From the NCBI GenBank assembly GCA_022449455.1, contig JAKUPL010000032.1, positions 1 through 43,882 of the forward strand: a DNA stretch of 43,882 nucleotides. Direction: 5' to 3'. A program made the position numbers and the translations under genes. Positions 27,614-39,230 of this stretch are shown in pieces. The notes beneath the pieces are model-generated. The model ran no database searches and had not been told where the DNA came from. It saw nothing but the letters and a program-made list of their open reading frames with translations. Each line of letters begins with the position of its first letter. Positions within the stretch are counted from its first letter, which is position 1. Source of the stretch: Alcanivorax sp. Lineage in GTDB: Bacteria > Pseudomonadota > Gammaproteobacteria > Pseudomonadales > Alcanivoracaceae.

Positions 27614-27673
27614 CGCGGCTGAAGCCGCTCCTACGGTGGGCGACGGGCCTTTGTAGGAGCGGCTTTAGCCGCG
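27614..27673. repeat. Inverted pair of REP elements
   Basis: GTAGGAGCGGCTTTAGCCGCG at 27653-27673 and its inverted copy at 27614-27634 (one mismatch), 18 nt apart, form a BIME-like unit between the ends of yaaA and the universal stress gene. This sequence class is a well-known repetitive extragenic palindrome of pseudomonads and relatives, usually spread by RAYT transposases. No RAYT gene is in the window. Confidence 0.88.
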
Positions 27674-27687
27674 ATCAATGAAGAGCG

Positions 27688-28599
27688 TCAGGTCCAGTCG
27701 CTCTCGAAGTCTTCCGGCTTCACCACCAGTACGTCGTTGACCGTGCGGGTCAGCAGGGATTCGGCGGTGGCGCCCAGCAGCAGGCGTTCCACGGTATTGC
27801 GCCGCACCGTGCCGACCACCAGAAGGTCACAGCCCTCGTCCTCGCAGTAATCCACCAGGGTGCGGGTCACCGGGCCTTCCAGCAGGGTGGTGCGCTCGTC
27901 GGGCAGGTTCTCGCGGCGGGCGAATTCGGCCAGCGCCTTGGCGTGGTAATCGCGGATGCTTTTGGCACTGGCCGCGTACTCCGGCAGTGCCTCGCCGGCC
28001 ACCAGCAGCAGGGTTTCATCCGGGTGTTCCAGCACATGCACCGCTTCCAGCTCGCCGTGCAGCTGCTCGCTCCAGTAACGCGCCTGATGAATGACGGCGC
28101 TGTCCAGGCCGCCGGGTTGCTCCTCCGGCTCCACCGCCGCGGTGATGCGGGGCGGATCGCTCCAGGCGGGGGAGTGCACGCACAGCACCGGGCAGGGTGC
28201 ATGGCGAATCAACAACCAGTCGCGGGGCGTGAACAGGTGCCGTTTCAAGGTGCCTTCGTCGCTGGTGTGCACCACGATCAGCGACGGCGCGCAGTCCACC
28301 ACCGTTTCGCGCAGGGCGGTCTCCGCGTCGCGGTGGGCGGCCACGCGCTTCTCCACGCTCACGTCGCCGACCAGGTCATCGATGCGCTTTTCCCAGGCCC
28401 GCACGATCTGACGCTCGGCGTTGTCGCGGCGCTGGTCGTCGAAGCCCACCGCCCGCCGCATGGCGGCGGAGTCGCTGTTGACCGCCACGGTCAGCCGCTG
28501 GCCGGCGGCGCGGGCCAGTTTCAGCGCCTTCTCCAGGGCCGGTTGCGGGGCCTTCAGATCACGATCAAGAAACACCAGAATGCCGTTGTTGGAGCTCAT
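27688..28599 (-). CDS. Tandem universal stress protein (UspE-like)
   Basis: A 303-residue protein made of two Usp domains (about 1-145 and 150-298). The second has the ATP-binding loop GTVRRNTVERLLLGATAESLL, close to the G-x2-G-x9-G-(S/T) pattern. The first domain lacks a clear copy of it (RHLFTPRDWLLIRHAPCPVL). This matches the UspE type, associated with stress and anaerobic survival. It is 42 bp downstream of anr on the same strand and probably in one transcript, as with Anr-linked Usp genes in pseudomonads. Confidence 0.88.
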   Translation of the reverse strand: MSSNNGILVFLDRDLKAPQPALEKALKLARAAGQRLTVAVNSDSAAMRRAVGFDDQRRDNAERQIVRAWEKRIDDLVGDVSVEKRVAAHRDAETALRETVVDCAPSLIVVHTSDEGTLKRHLFTPRDWLLIRHAPCPVLCVHSPAWSDPPRITAAVEPEEQPGGLDSAVIHQARYWSEQLHGELEAVHVLEHPDETLLLVAGEALPEYAASAKSIRDYHAKALAEFARRENLPDERTTLLEGPVTRTLVDYCEDEGCDLLVVGTVRRNTVERLLLGATAESLLTRTVNDVLVVKPEDFESDWT

Positions 28600-28641
28600 A
28601 CAGCGGGTCCTTTTGCAGTGCGAATGAAAGGCGCGGCGACC

Positions 28642-29358
28642 TCAGGCGTTTTCCACCGGGTGCAGGCCACCGCTGCCACACAGGGCCGGGCGATCCAGGA
28701 TTTCCACCTCACGACCGTCCACCCACAGCATCTTCTGCTGTTGGAAACGGGTGAAAATACGGCTCACCGTTTCCACCGCCAGGCCCAGATAGTTGGCGAT
28801 GTCATAGCGTGACATGGGCAGGCGGAAGCGCTTGTTGCTGAGGCCCCGGCGCTGCTGGCGCGCGGCCAGGGACAGCAGCAGGGACGCGACCCGGTCGTCG
28901 GCGCTTTTCTTGCTGAGCAGCATGTGCAGCTCCCGGTCGGCGCGGATTTCCTTGCTCATCAGGCCGAAGAAATGGTGCTGCAGGGTGGGGATTTTCTGTG
29001 ACAGATCTTCCAGACGATGGAACGGAATCTCGCACACGGTGGCGGTTTCCAGGGCCTTGGCGTTGGACAGGTGGCGGGCGGTGCTGATGCCGTCCATGCC
29101 GAGAATCTCGCCGGGCAGATAAAAGCCGGTGACCTGTTCCTCGCCCTCGTCGGACAGAACATAGGTTTTCAGGGCGCCGGAACGCACCGCGTACACCGAA
29201 TGGAAATCGTCGGCGGCCCGGAACAGATGTTCGCCGCGTTTCAGCGGCCGGCCACGCTGGATGATGTCGTCGAGCTGGTCGAGCTGGGCGGGCGCCACCG
29301 CCAATGGCAGACAAATCGGACTCAGACTGCAATCGTTACAGGATACTGTCCTCGGCAT
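28642..29358 (-). CDS. anr: Oxygen-sensing FNR/Anr transcription factor
   Basis: A 238-residue Crp-Fnr regulator. The N-terminal CNDCSLSPIC gives Cys7, Cys10 and Cys16, and Cys109 completes the four ligands of an oxygen-labile [4Fe-4S] cluster. Residues about 25-145 are the cyclic-nucleotide-like sensor fold, 146-175 the dimer helix, and the C-terminal helix-turn-helix has ETVSR (Glu196, Ser199, Arg200), which reads TTGAT half-sites. It activates microaerobic and anaerobic genes. The ATG at 29358 is chosen over an upstream in-frame start because AGGGGG precedes it and a good promoter lies within the longer frame. Anr boxes occur before ccoN and hemN. Confidence 0.94.
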   Translation of the reverse strand: MPRTVSCNDCSLSPICLPLAVAPAQLDQLDDIIQRGRPLKRGEHLFRAADDFHSVYAVRSGALKTYVLSDEGEEQVTGFYLPGEILGMDGISTARHLSNAKALETATVCEIPFHRLEDLSQKIPTLQHHFFGLMSKEIRADRELHMLLSKKSADDRVASLLLSLAARQQRRGLSNKRFRLPMSRYDIANYLGLAVETVSRIFTRFQQQKMLWVDGREVEILDRPALCGSGGLHPVENA

Positions 29359-29401
29359 GGCGCCCCCTTCGTGGCTGCGTATTAAAGAAGCTGCGTAAGT
29401 C

Positions 29402-29429
29402 ATTATAAAAGGCCTCATAGGCTGAACAA
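29402..29429 (-). promoter_or_regulatory. Putative sigma70 promoter for anr
   Basis: TTGTTC (29429-29424), 16-nt spacer and consensus TATAAT (29407-29402) on the minus strand. Transcription would begin near 29396, giving a leader of about 38 nt. No Anr box overlaps it, so expression may be constitutive. Confidence 0.6.
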
Positions 29430-29460
29430 GTGGCGGGCCCCGCAAAAAAGCGGACGGCCT

Positions 29461-30834
29461 TCAAATAATGCGGCTGAAACGTTCTCCCTGACCGGCGCCG
29501 GCGAAGCGGTCAAACGGCTGCACCAGCGCCCGCGCCACCAGGCGGCCGGCGTCGGTGATCACCAGGTCGCTGCCCTCCATGGTGAGCAGGCCCAGGTTTT
29601 CGAATTCGCCCAGCGGCGCCAGCGCGTCGGCGAAGTAGTCGGTGAAATCCACCCCCCAGCGTTCGCGGAAGTCGGCCAGATCCAGGCGCAGATCGCACAG
29701 CAGCCCCATGATCACGGAGCGGCGCAGCAGGTCGTCGCGGTTCAGCTGGTAGCCGCGCTCCAGCGGCCAGCGCCCGGCCCGCACCTGCTCCTGCCAGTCC
29801 TCCAGCCGCTTGGGCGCCTGGGTGTAGAGATCGCCCAGATCGCTGATGGCGCTGACGCCGAAGCCGATCAGGTCGGCGTCGCCGTGCAGGGTGTAGCCCT
29901 GGAAATTGCGATGCAGCCGGCCTTCCCGGCGGGCCACCGCCATTTCGTCGTCGGGCAAGGCGAAGTGATCCATGCCGATCAGGTCGTATCCGGCCTGTTG
30001 CAGCAGTTCACCGGCGCGCACCTGCATGGCCAGTTTCTCCGACGGGCTCGGCAGGGTGCGCTCGGGAATCTGCCGCTGCACTTTGAAGCGCGCCGGCAGG
30101 TGGGCGTAGTTGTAGAGGGAGATGCGCCCCGGGCGCAGGGCCACCAGTTGCTCCAGGGAACGGGCCAGGCTGGATTCGCTCTGCCAGGGCAGGCCGTAGA
30201 TCAGGTCCGCGTTGAGCGAGTGGAAGCCGAAATCCGCGGCGTCCTCGAACACCCGGCGGATCATGTCCAGCGGCTGCACCCGGTTGACCGCCTGCTGTAC
30301 GCGCGGGTCCAGATCCTGCACGCCCAGGCTCAGGCGGTTGAAGCCGAGCCCGCGCAGCAGGCCCAGCCGGGAACGGTCCACGGTGCGCGGATCGATCTCC
30401 ATGGCATAGTCGCCCCGGTCGTCTTCCAGCAGGCGGAAGTAGCGGGCCAGGTCATAGACCAGCTCGGTGATCTGGGCGTCGTTGAGAAAGGTGGGCGTGC
30501 CGCCGCCCCAATGCATCTGCACCACCGGCCGCTGCGGATCCACCAGCGTGGCCTTGGCGCGCAGTTCGGTTTTCAGGTGGGCCAGGTATTCCACCGCCCG
30601 GTGCCGGTTGGCGGTGACGATGCGGTTGCAGGCGCAGTAGTAGCAGACCGTGGCGCAGAAGGGGATATGGCAATACAGCGACAGGTCCCGGTGCGCGCGG
30701 TTGCCGGCCTCCACGGCGGCGGCCACCTGGGCCGGGCGGATCTCCTCGTGGAACTGGGTGGCCGGTGGGTAGGAGGTATAGCGGGCCCCGGGCCCGCCGA
30801 AGCGGCGAATCAGATCCGGGTTCCAGAGGGTCAT
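29461..30834 (-). CDS. hemN: Oxygen-independent coproporphyrinogen III oxidase
   Basis: A 457-residue radical-SAM enzyme with the HemN-specific cysteine pattern CxxxCxxCxC (Cys60, Cys64, Cys67, Cys69 within CHIPFCATVCYYCACN), MHWGGGTPTFL and the C-terminal HemN domain. It converts coproporphyrinogen III to protoporphyrinogen IX without oxygen, in the cytoplasm. The ATG at 30834 is used; a TTG two codons upstream is possible. A GGAG lies about 10 nt upstream. It has its own Anr box and supplies heme for the neighbouring cbb3 oxidase under low oxygen. Confidence 0.96.
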   Translation of the reverse strand: MTLWNPDLIRRFGGPGARYTSYPPATQFHEEIRPAQVAAAVEAGNRAHRDLSLYCHIPFCATVCYYCACNRIVTANRHRAVEYLAHLKTELRAKATLVDPQRPVVQMHWGGGTPTFLNDAQITELVYDLARYFRLLEDDRGDYAMEIDPRTVDRSRLGLLRGLGFNRLSLGVQDLDPRVQQAVNRVQPLDMIRRVFEDAADFGFHSLNADLIYGLPWQSESSLARSLEQLVALRPGRISLYNYAHLPARFKVQRQIPERTLPSPSEKLAMQVRAGELLQQAGYDLIGMDHFALPDDEMAVARREGRLHRNFQGYTLHGDADLIGFGVSAISDLGDLYTQAPKRLEDWQEQVRAGRWPLERGYQLNRDDLLRRSVIMGLLCDLRLDLADFRERWGVDFTDYFADALAPLGEFENLGLLTMEGSDLVITDAGRLVARALVQPFDRFAGAGQGERFSRII

Positions 30835-30890
30835 GGGCAAAGCTCCAGGTGATAAGCCTGGCCATGATGACAGCCCCGGTCCCGGCCATC

Positions 30891-30904
30891 TTGACGCAGG
30901 TCAA
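30891..30904 (-). promoter_or_regulatory. Anr box upstream of hemN
   Basis: TTGAC-GCAG-GTCAA, a perfect dyad of the Anr/FNR type with C/G at the inner half-site positions. Its centre is about 31 bp from a CATCAT (30869-30864, minus strand) that could be the -10, the spacing of a class II FNR-activated promoter. Confidence 0.72.
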
Positions 30905-30920
30905 GCGGGGCCCGGTTCCC

Positions 30921-31640
30921 TCAGCAGAACGGCAGCGGCAGCGCCCCGTGGCCGCCCCACAGGCCCTGAGCGAGAAACCAGACGGCCAGGGCCAGACTGG
31001 CGGCGCCGGCCCAGCGGCGGTGGTCGCGGCCGCTGCCGCCCAGGCGCCCGCCGGCCACGCCGGCCATGGCCACCGGCGCCACGGTCACCGCGCCGATCAC
31101 CAGCATCACCAGGGCGCCGCCCCCGGCGCTGCCGGTGGTGGCGGCCAGCAGCAGGGCGGAATACACCAACCCGCAGGGCAGCAGGCCCCACAGGGCGCCC
31201 AGCGCCACCGCCTTGTGCGGTCGGTCCACCGGCAGAAGGCGGTCGCTCACCGGCTTCAGCCGCCGCCAGAGCCGCGCGCCGGGACGCTCCAGCCGCCGCA
31301 GCAGGGCGCCGTGGCCGAGAAAATGGGCGGCCAGCAGCGCCATCAGCAGCCCCGAGAACAGCGCCGGCCAGGCCGGTCCACCGCCGGGCAGGCGACCCAG
31401 CAGGGCGCCGCCGAGGGCCCCCGCCAGGGCGCCGAGGACGCCGTAGGCGGCGACCCGCCCGCTGGCGAACAGGCCCTGCCACAGCCACAGGCGCCCGCCT
31501 TGCCGGCGCCGGGCGGGAATGGTGAAGGTCAGGGCGGCGCCGATGCCGCCGCACATGCCGGCGCAGTGCAACAGGCCGCCCAGCGCCAGCATCAGCGCGC
31601 CGGCCAGCAGCGGCAGCAGCGCCGTGGCGGCGTCAATCAT
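30921..31640 (-). CDS. SafE/DsbD_2-like membrane protein of the cco cluster
   Basis: A 239-residue polytopic membrane protein with six or seven helices. The conserved motifs LLHCAGMCGGIG at the N-terminus and LLPCGLVYSAL in the middle place it in the sulfite exporter TauE/SafE-DsbD transmembrane superfamily, in the branch commonly encoded right after ccoS. The paired cysteines suggest thiol chemistry or metal (copper) handling, but its exact job is not established. It begins within the end of ccoS (8-bp overlap), so it is in the cco operon. Confidence 0.82.
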   Translation of the reverse strand: MIDAATALLPLLAGALMLALGGLLHCAGMCGGIGAALTFTIPARRRQGGRLWLWQGLFASGRVAAYGVLGALAGALGGALLGRLPGGGPAWPALFSGLLMALLAAHFLGHGALLRRLERPGARLWRRLKPVSDRLLPVDRPHKAVALGALWGLLPCGLVYSALLLAATTGSAGGGALVMLVIGAVTVAPVAMAGVAGGRLGGSGRDHRRWAGAASLALAVWFLAQGLWGGHGALPLPFC

Positions 31641-31760
31641 GGTCGCGATCCTCGAACACCACCCGCCAGGCCTCGTGCTCCAGATCCTCGAACTGGCCCC
31701 GGCGGATCGCCCAGAACAGCGCCCACAGGGCTGCGCCCAGGAACAGCAGAGCGAGGGGAA

Positions 31761-31782
<22 letters not shown>
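31633..31782 (-). CDS. ccoS: cbb3 oxidase maturation protein CcoS
   Basis: A 49-residue single-helix protein: hydrophobic residues 2-22, then the conserved WAIRRGQFEDLEHEAWRVVF segment typical of CcoS/FixS. CcoS is needed for cofactor insertion into the cbb3 oxidase in the inner membrane. It overlaps the end of ccoI by 22 bp and the next gene by 8 bp. Confidence 0.93.
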
Positions 31783-34168
<2,386 letters not shown>

Positions 34169-34172
<4 letters not shown>

Positions 34173-34681
34173 CGAGGCGCCTCCGGGGCGCCCAGGCGGG
34201 CACCGTCGGGGCCCAGGTGCAGCCGATGGTAAAGTCGCCAGGCGCCATCCGGTGGCGTCAAGGTCACATCCCAATCGCCGGACGTCGGCAAGGCGCTATC
34301 CGCCTGGTACCGACCCTCGCCGAGATGGCGCAGGCGCCGTTCCTGGTCCCGGTCGGCGAACGCCGGATGACGCAGCGACAGTACCAGATGGTCCGGCCAG
34401 GGCAGCGCCAGGGCGCTGCGCAGCCGCACCCGGCCGTCCGGCGCCAGCACGGCGCCCAGGCCCCATCGGGCGGCGCGCTGTTCCGCTTCCAGGGAACGGT
34501 TGATGGCCTTGCCGTCCCGGTACCAGTTGTCGTCCACGGTGCTGTCCGCGTGGGTAATGGCGATGGCCAGGGTCGCCAGGCCGCCGATGATCGCCGAGGC
34601 GGGCAGGGCGATCACCAGCCAGACCAGCGGATGCCGGTACCAGGGCGCCTCAGGAACGCGGGGCGATAAAGCGGGATTCAT
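34169..34681 (-). CDS. ccoH: cbb3 oxidase assembly protein CcoH (FixH)
   Basis: A 170-residue FixH-family protein with a short cytoplasmic segment, one transmembrane helix (about residues 20-45), the conserved DSTVDDNWYRDGKAINRSL region and a periplasmic beta domain ending in WRLYHRLHLG. It associates with the oxidase during assembly. The ATG at 34681 has GGAG 7-8 nt upstream. The start lies inside the end of ccoG (about 32 bp overlap). Confidence 0.92.
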
Positions 34682-36068
34682 GGGCCATCTCCATATCGGT
34701 GGCGTCATCGGCGCCGGTCAGGGCACGCACGTGGAAGCGGATGTCGGCGGATTGCACCGTGCCGGCGTAGGGGTCGCCGCTCACCGTCACCGGCAGGCTG
34801 CGGTGCTCGCCGGCCACCAGGCTGAAGTGGCGCGGGCCGTTCACCAGGGTCAGTCCTTGCGGCCCTTCCAGGGTGAGCACATAGCGGTGCGGGCTCTGAT
34901 CCTTGTTGAGGATCTCCAGGCGGTAGCTGTTCTCGATGGTGCCGTTGCCGGTGACCCGGTACAGCTGGTTGCGGTCGCGCAGCACGTCCACCTGCAGGGG
35001 CACCCGGGTCATCAGGCTGCCGGTGAACAGGCCCACGAGCACCAGGATCACGGCGCCGTAGCCCAGCAGTCGCGGGCGCAGCCGATGGGTCTGGCGGCCA
35101 TTGAGAGCGTTCTCGGTGGTATAGCGGATCAGCCCCTTGGGCCGGTCGATCCGCGCCATCACCTGGTCGCAGGCATCGATGCAGGCGGCGCAGGTGACAC
35201 ACTCGTATTGCAGGCCGTCGCGGATGTCGATGCCGGTGGGGCACACCTGCACACACAGGCCACAGTCCACGCAGTCCCCGGCGGGTTCCTCCGCCTGCTT
35301 GCGGGCACCACGCCGGCGTGGCTCGCCCCGGGCCCGGTCGTAGCTGACGATCAGGGTGTCCCGGTCGAACATCACGCTCTGGAAGCGGGCGTAGGGACAC
35401 ATATAGAGGCACACCTGCTCACGCATGAAGCCGGCGTTGCCGTAGGTGGCCAGGGTGAAGAAACCGATCCAGAACAGCGCCCAACCGCCCACCTGGCCGG
35501 TGAAGAAGTCCGGCACCAGTTCACGGATCGGAGAGAAATAGCCCACGAAGGTCAGGCCGGTGGCCAGCGCCAGCAGCAGCCACAGCCCGTGTTTGCCCAG
35601 CCGGCGGGCGATCTTGCCCGGACGCAGCGGCGCCTTGTCCAGTTTGAGTCGCTGATGGCGGTCGCCTTCGAAAAATTGCTCGATGGCCATGAACCAGCGG
35701 GTCCAGGCGGTCTGTGGGCACACGTACCCGCAGTACACCCGGCCGGCGAACACGGTGACGAAAAACAGGGCCAGGGCGGAGAGGATCAACGCCCAGGCCA
35801 GAAACAGAAAGTCCTGCGGCCAGAAGGTCAGGCCGAAGATGTGAAAGCGACGTTCCGGCAGGTTGAACAGAATCGCCTGCCGGTCGTTCCAGGTCAGCCA
35901 GGGCAACACCAGGTAAAGCGCCACCACCAACCGCACACTGGCGTCACGCAGACGCTGGTAGTGCCCCTTCACATCCTTGATCTGGATGCGCTGACGCTTG
36001 GCATAGAGCCGCGCGCCGTGTGGGTCGGGATGGGATTGCTCCACCGGAATGCGGCGACCTGCGTTCAT
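34650..36068 (-). CDS. ccoG: Cytochrome oxidase accessory protein CcoG (FixG/RdxA)
   Basis: A 472-residue membrane-bound iron-sulfur protein. It has about five transmembrane helices, the conserved CGYVCPQTAWTRWFM and CLYMCPYARFQ motifs, and two ferredoxin-type clusters near residues 255-290 (CVDCGLCVQVCP and CVTCAACIDACD), followed by a periplasmic immunoglobulin-like C-terminal domain. CcoG is implicated in copper reduction for cbb3 biogenesis. It starts 3 bp after the ccoP stop, in the same operon. Confidence 0.95.
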   Translation of the reverse strand: MNAGRRIPVEQSHPDPHGARLYAKRQRIQIKDVKGHYQRLRDASVRLVVALYLVLPWLTWNDRQAILFNLPERRFHIFGLTFWPQDFLFLAWALILSALALFFVTVFAGRVYCGYVCPQTAWTRWFMAIEQFFEGDRHQRLKLDKAPLRPGKIARRLGKHGLWLLLALATGLTFVGYFSPIRELVPDFFTGQVGGWALFWIGFFTLATYGNAGFMREQVCLYMCPYARFQSVMFDRDTLIVSYDRARGEPRRRGARKQAEEPAGDCVDCGLCVQVCPTGIDIRDGLQYECVTCAACIDACDQVMARIDRPKGLIRYTTENALNGRQTHRLRPRLLGYGAVILVLVGLFTGSLMTRVPLQVDVLRDRNQLYRVTGNGTIENSYRLEILNKDQSPHRYVLTLEGPQGLTLVNGPRHFSLVAGEHRSLPVTVSGDPYAGTVQSADIRFHVRALTGADDATDMEMAHESRFIAPRS

Positions 36069-36071
36069 GGT

Positions 36072-36983
36072 TTACTCCTCGCCCCCGTGGGACAGGCCGT
36101 AGACATAGGCGGCCAGCACGTGCAGCCGCTCGTCGGAAAGCACCCCTTCGTGCTTGGGCATGTGGCTGTTGCGACCCTGACGAATGGTGGTCTCGATGTC
36201 TTCCAGGCGGGCGCCGTGCAGCCAGATGCCGTCGGTCAGGTTGGGCGCGCCCAGGGCCTGATTGCCGGTGGCGTCCTGGCCGTGGCAGGCGGCGCAGACG
36301 GCGAATTTGGGCCTGGCCCGTTCCACCGCCTTCGCCACCTGTGGATCGCCGGTCATGTCCGGCCGGCTCAGGCTCTGCACATACAGCGCCATATCGTGCA
36401 CCGCGGCGTCGGTGCCGCCGATGGCGGCGGCCATGGGCGGCATCATCCCGTTGCGCCCCTGGGTAATGCTGGCAAGGATGGCGTCGGCGCTGCCGCCGTA
36501 GAGCCAGTCGTCATCGGTCAGGTTGGGATAACCCTTGGCGCCGCGCGCATCGGAGCCGTGGCAGATGGCGCAGTTATTGGCGAACAGGCGGCCGCCGACG
36601 TCACGGGCTTCCGGGTACTGGTGCAGCTCCTCCACCGGCACCTTGGCGAACTCCTGGAACAGCGGCTCCGACCGTTTTTCCACCAGCGCCACTTCTTCCT
36701 GCCACTGGGTCACGCTGCTCCAGTTGAGCAGGCCGCCGAACCGGCCCAGCCCCGGGTACAGCACCAGATAGATCACCGAGAAGATCAGCGTGCCCACGAA
36801 CAGGAACAGCCACCAGCGCGGCAGCGGCTGGTTGCGCTCCTGGATGCCGTCGAAGCTGTGACCGGTGGTCTCGTTGCGCGCTTCCTCCGGCGTCATCTTC
36901 AGGTTGACGAGCAACAGGATGGCGCACCCCGCCAGGTTCAGTACCACGATGGCGATGATGTAGACGCTCCAGAACTGACTCAT
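36072..36983 (-). CDS. ccoP: cbb3 cytochrome oxidase subunit III (diheme cytochrome c)
   Basis: A 303-residue diheme c-type cytochrome with two N-terminal transmembrane helices (about 7-27 and 58-78), a P-rich start of the periplasmic part, and heme sites CAICH (Cys138, Cys141, His142) and CAACH (Cys230, Cys233, His234). It passes electrons toward CcoO/CcoN. Its ATG shares one base with the ccoQ stop. The two-helix N-terminus is the form seen in Pseudomonas. Confidence 0.96.
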   Translation of the reverse strand: MSQFWSVYIIAIVVLNLAGCAILLLVNLKMTPEEARNETTGHSFDGIQERNQPLPRWWLFLFVGTLIFSVIYLVLYPGLGRFGGLLNWSSVTQWQEEVALVEKRSEPLFQEFAKVPVEELHQYPEARDVGGRLFANNCAICHGSDARGAKGYPNLTDDDWLYGGSADAILASITQGRNGMMPPMAAAIGGTDAAVHDMALYVQSLSRPDMTGDPQVAKAVERARPKFAVCAACHGQDATGNQALGAPNLTDGIWLHGARLEDIETTIRQGRNSHMPKHEGVLSDERLHVLAAYVYGLSHGGEE

Positions 36984-37162
36984 CAGTGGTCTCCCTGGCG
37001 GTGGTCTTGCCGGTCCCGTGACGCCGGGCCGAGCGGATCGGTGTTCAGGGGAATCTCACCCAGACGCTGGTAGTCTCCCTTGCGCGAGGGGCGGTACACC
37101 CAACCCACCAGGGCCAGAAAGGCGATAAAGAAAATCACCGTCAGCAAAGCGTGGTAGTTCAT
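36983..37162 (-). CDS. ccoQ: cbb3 cytochrome oxidase subunit CcoQ
   Basis: A 59-residue single-helix membrane protein: MNYHALLTVIFFIAFLALVG then the family-typical WVYRPSRK and polar tail. CcoQ stabilises the oxidase complex. Its ATG at 37162 shares one base with the ccoO stop, and its stop shares one base with the ccoP start. Confidence 0.93.
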   Translation of the reverse strand: MNYHALLTVIFFIAFLALVGWVYRPSRKGDYQRLGEIPLNTDPLGPASRDRQDHRQGDH

Positions 37163-37794
37163 CAGCGTTCCTCCCGCCGGGCCTGGCCCAGGGACAGCAG
37201 ATAGGCGACCACGGCGTCTTCCTCGGTGGCATCGGCCCATTCGCCGCGTACTTTGTTCATCTGGTCGTCGATGTCCTGATCGCTGTAGGGCACGCCGAAC
37301 TGGTTCTTGAACACCTTCAACGTGCGTTCCATATGCGACCAGTCCACCGTGTTCTCGGCCAGCCAGGGGTAGGCGGGCATGTTGGACTCGGGCACCACCT
37401 GGCGTGGGTCACGCAGGTGTTCGCGGTGCCATTGCTCGGTGATCGGCCGCAGCCCGACCCGGTCCAGATCCGGACCGGTGCGTTTGGAGCCCCACAGGAA
37501 CGGGTGCTCCCAAACGTCCTCGCCGGCCACGCTGTAGGGCCCGAAGCGCTCGGTCTCGGCGCGCAGCGGCCGCACCATCTGGGTGTGGCACACATGACAA
37601 CTTTCGCGGATGTAGACGTCGCGGCCGGCCATTTCCAGGGCCGAGTAGGGGCGCAGGGTAGACATCGGCTCGGTGGTCGCCTTCTGCCAGAACAGCGGCA
37701 CGATCTCCGCCAGCCCGCCGAAGCTGACCGCCACCAGAGTGAGCACGATCATCAGGCCCACGTTCTTTTCGATTACCGAATGATAGTTGGCCAT
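37162..37794 (-). CDS. ccoO: cbb3 cytochrome oxidase subunit II (monoheme cytochrome c)
   Basis: A 210-residue protein with one N-terminal transmembrane anchor (about 11-31) and a single heme c site, SCHVCHTQMVRP (Cys66, Cys69, His70), with Met ligand candidate in SNMPAYPWL. It mediates electron transfer from CcoP to CcoN on the periplasmic face. Two bp downstream of ccoN. Confidence 0.96.
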   Translation of the reverse strand: MANYHSVIEKNVGLMIVLTLVAVSFGGLAEIVPLFWQKATTEPMSTLRPYSALEMAGRDVYIRESCHVCHTQMVRPLRAETERFGPYSVAGEDVWEHPFLWGSKRTGPDLDRVGLRPITEQWHREHLRDPRQVVPESNMPAYPWLAENTVDWSHMERTLKVFKNQFGVPYSDQDIDDQMNKVRGEWADATEEDAVVAYLLSLGQARREER

Positions 37795-37796
37795 CG

Positions 37797-39230
37797 TTAC
37801 GCCTCCGCCCCGACCAGATTGAGTTCGCCTTCGTCGCTGCGGGTACCGCGAATCGTCATCCAGACGTTCACCGCCATCAGAATCATGCCGGCCAGGAAGA
37901 TAACGCCGCCGATCAGCCGCACGATGTAGAACGGCTGCCGCTCGGCCAGCTCCTGTACGAAGTTGTAGGTGAGGGTGCCGTCCTCATTGACCGCCCGCCA
38001 CATCAGGCCCTGCATGATGCCGGACACCCACATGGCGGCGATGTAGAGCACCGTGCCGATGGTGGAAAGCCAGAAGTGGGCATTGATCCAGCGTACCGAG
38101 TACATGCGCTGACGGTTGAACAGCCGCGGTACCATCACGTAGACCGAGCCCATGGTGATCATCGCCACCCACCCCAGCGCGCCGGAGTGCACGTGGCCGA
38201 TGGTCCAGTCGGTGTTGTGGCTGAGGGCGTTGACGGTCTTGATCGACATCATCGGCCCTTCGAAGGTGCTCATGCCGTAGAACGACAGGGCCACGATCAG
38301 GAAGCGGATGATCGGGTCGGTGCGCAGCTTGTGCCAGGCCCCGGACAGGGTCATGACACCGTTGATCATGCCGCCCCAGCTGGGCGCCAGCAGCACGATG
38401 GAGAACACCATGCCCACCGACTGGGCCCAGTCCGGCAGGCTGGAATAATGCAGGTGGTGGGGGCCGGCCCACATGTACACGGCGATCAGTGCCCAGAAGT
38501 GCACGATCGACAGCCGGTAGGAATAGATCGGCCGCTGCGCCTGGATCGGCACGTAGTAGTACATCATGCCGAGGAAGCCGGCGGTCAGGAAAAAGCCCAC
38601 CGCGTTGTGGCCGTACCACCACTGCACCATGGCATCGATGGCGCCGCTGTAGGCGGAGTAGGACTTGGTCAGGGAAATCGGCACCGCGGCGCTGTTGACG
38701 ATGTGCAGCAGGGCGACGGCGATGATAAAGGCGCCGTAGAACCAGTTGGCCACGTAGATGTGGCTGGTGCGGCGACGGGCGATGGTGGCGAAGAACACCA
38801 GCGCGTAGGCCACCCACACCACCGCCAGCAGGATGTCGATGGGCCACTCCAGCTCGGCGTACTCCTTGGCGCTGGTGAAGCCCAGCGGCAGGGTGACGGC
38901 GGCCAGCACGATCACCGCCTGGTAACCCCAGAACACGAACGACGCCACCTTGGGAAAGGCCAGGGCGGTTTCGCAGGTGCGCTGCACCACGTACAGTGAG
39001 GTGCCGATCAGCGCGCTGCCGCCGAACGCGAAGATCACGGCGTTGGTGTGCAGTGGGCGCAGGCGGCCGAAGGTCAGCCAGGGGATCTCCAGATTGAGCG
39101 CGGGCCAGGCCAGCTGGGCGGCGATCCACACGCCGACCAGCATGCCCACCACCCCCCAGATCACGGTGGCGACCGTGAATTGCCGCACCACCTGATAGTC
39201 GTAGGTGGGCGTCGCAGCGGTGTCTTGCAT
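37797..39230 (-). CDS. ccoN: cbb3 cytochrome oxidase subunit I (catalytic)
   Basis: A 477-residue heme-copper oxidase with twelve predicted helices. The heme/copper ligand motifs are visible: [15 protein letters not shown] (low-spin heme b), [11 protein letters not shown] and [13 protein letters not shown] (CuB histidines), and [10 protein letters not shown] (heme ligand region). It reduces oxygen to water with high affinity and pumps protons in the inner membrane. ATG preceded by AAGGGA. First gene of ccoNOQPGHIS; a perfect Anr box lies 81 bp before the start codon. Confidence 0.97.
   Translation of the reverse strand: MQDTAATPTYDYQVVRQFTVATVIWGVVGMLVGVWIAAQLAWPALNLEIPWLTFGRLRPLHTNAVIFAFGGSALIGTSLYVVQRTCETALAFPKVASFVFWGYQAVIVLAAVTLPLGFTSAKEYAELEWPIDILLAVVWVAYALVFFATIARRRTSHIYVANWFYGAFIIAVALLHIVNSAAVPISLTKSYSAYSGAIDAMVQWWYGHNAVGFFLTAGFLGMMYYYVPIQAQRPIYSYRLSIVHFWALIAVYMWAGPHHLHYSSLPDWAQSVGMVFSIVLLAPSWGGMINGVMTLSGAWHKLRTDPIIRFLIVALSFYGMSTFEGPMMSIKTVNALSHNTDWTIGHVHSGALGWVAMITMGSVYVMVPRLFNRQRMYSVRWINAHFWLSTIGTVLYIAAMWVSGIMQGLMWRAVNEDGTLTYNFVQELAERQPFYIVRLIGGVIFLAGMILMAVNVWMTIRGTRSDEGELNLVGAEA

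Noticed and set aside
29440-29453. CCGC-A6-GCGG hairpin as a hemN terminator
   Set aside because: The A/T run lies in the loop instead of after the stem, and the stem is only four pairs.
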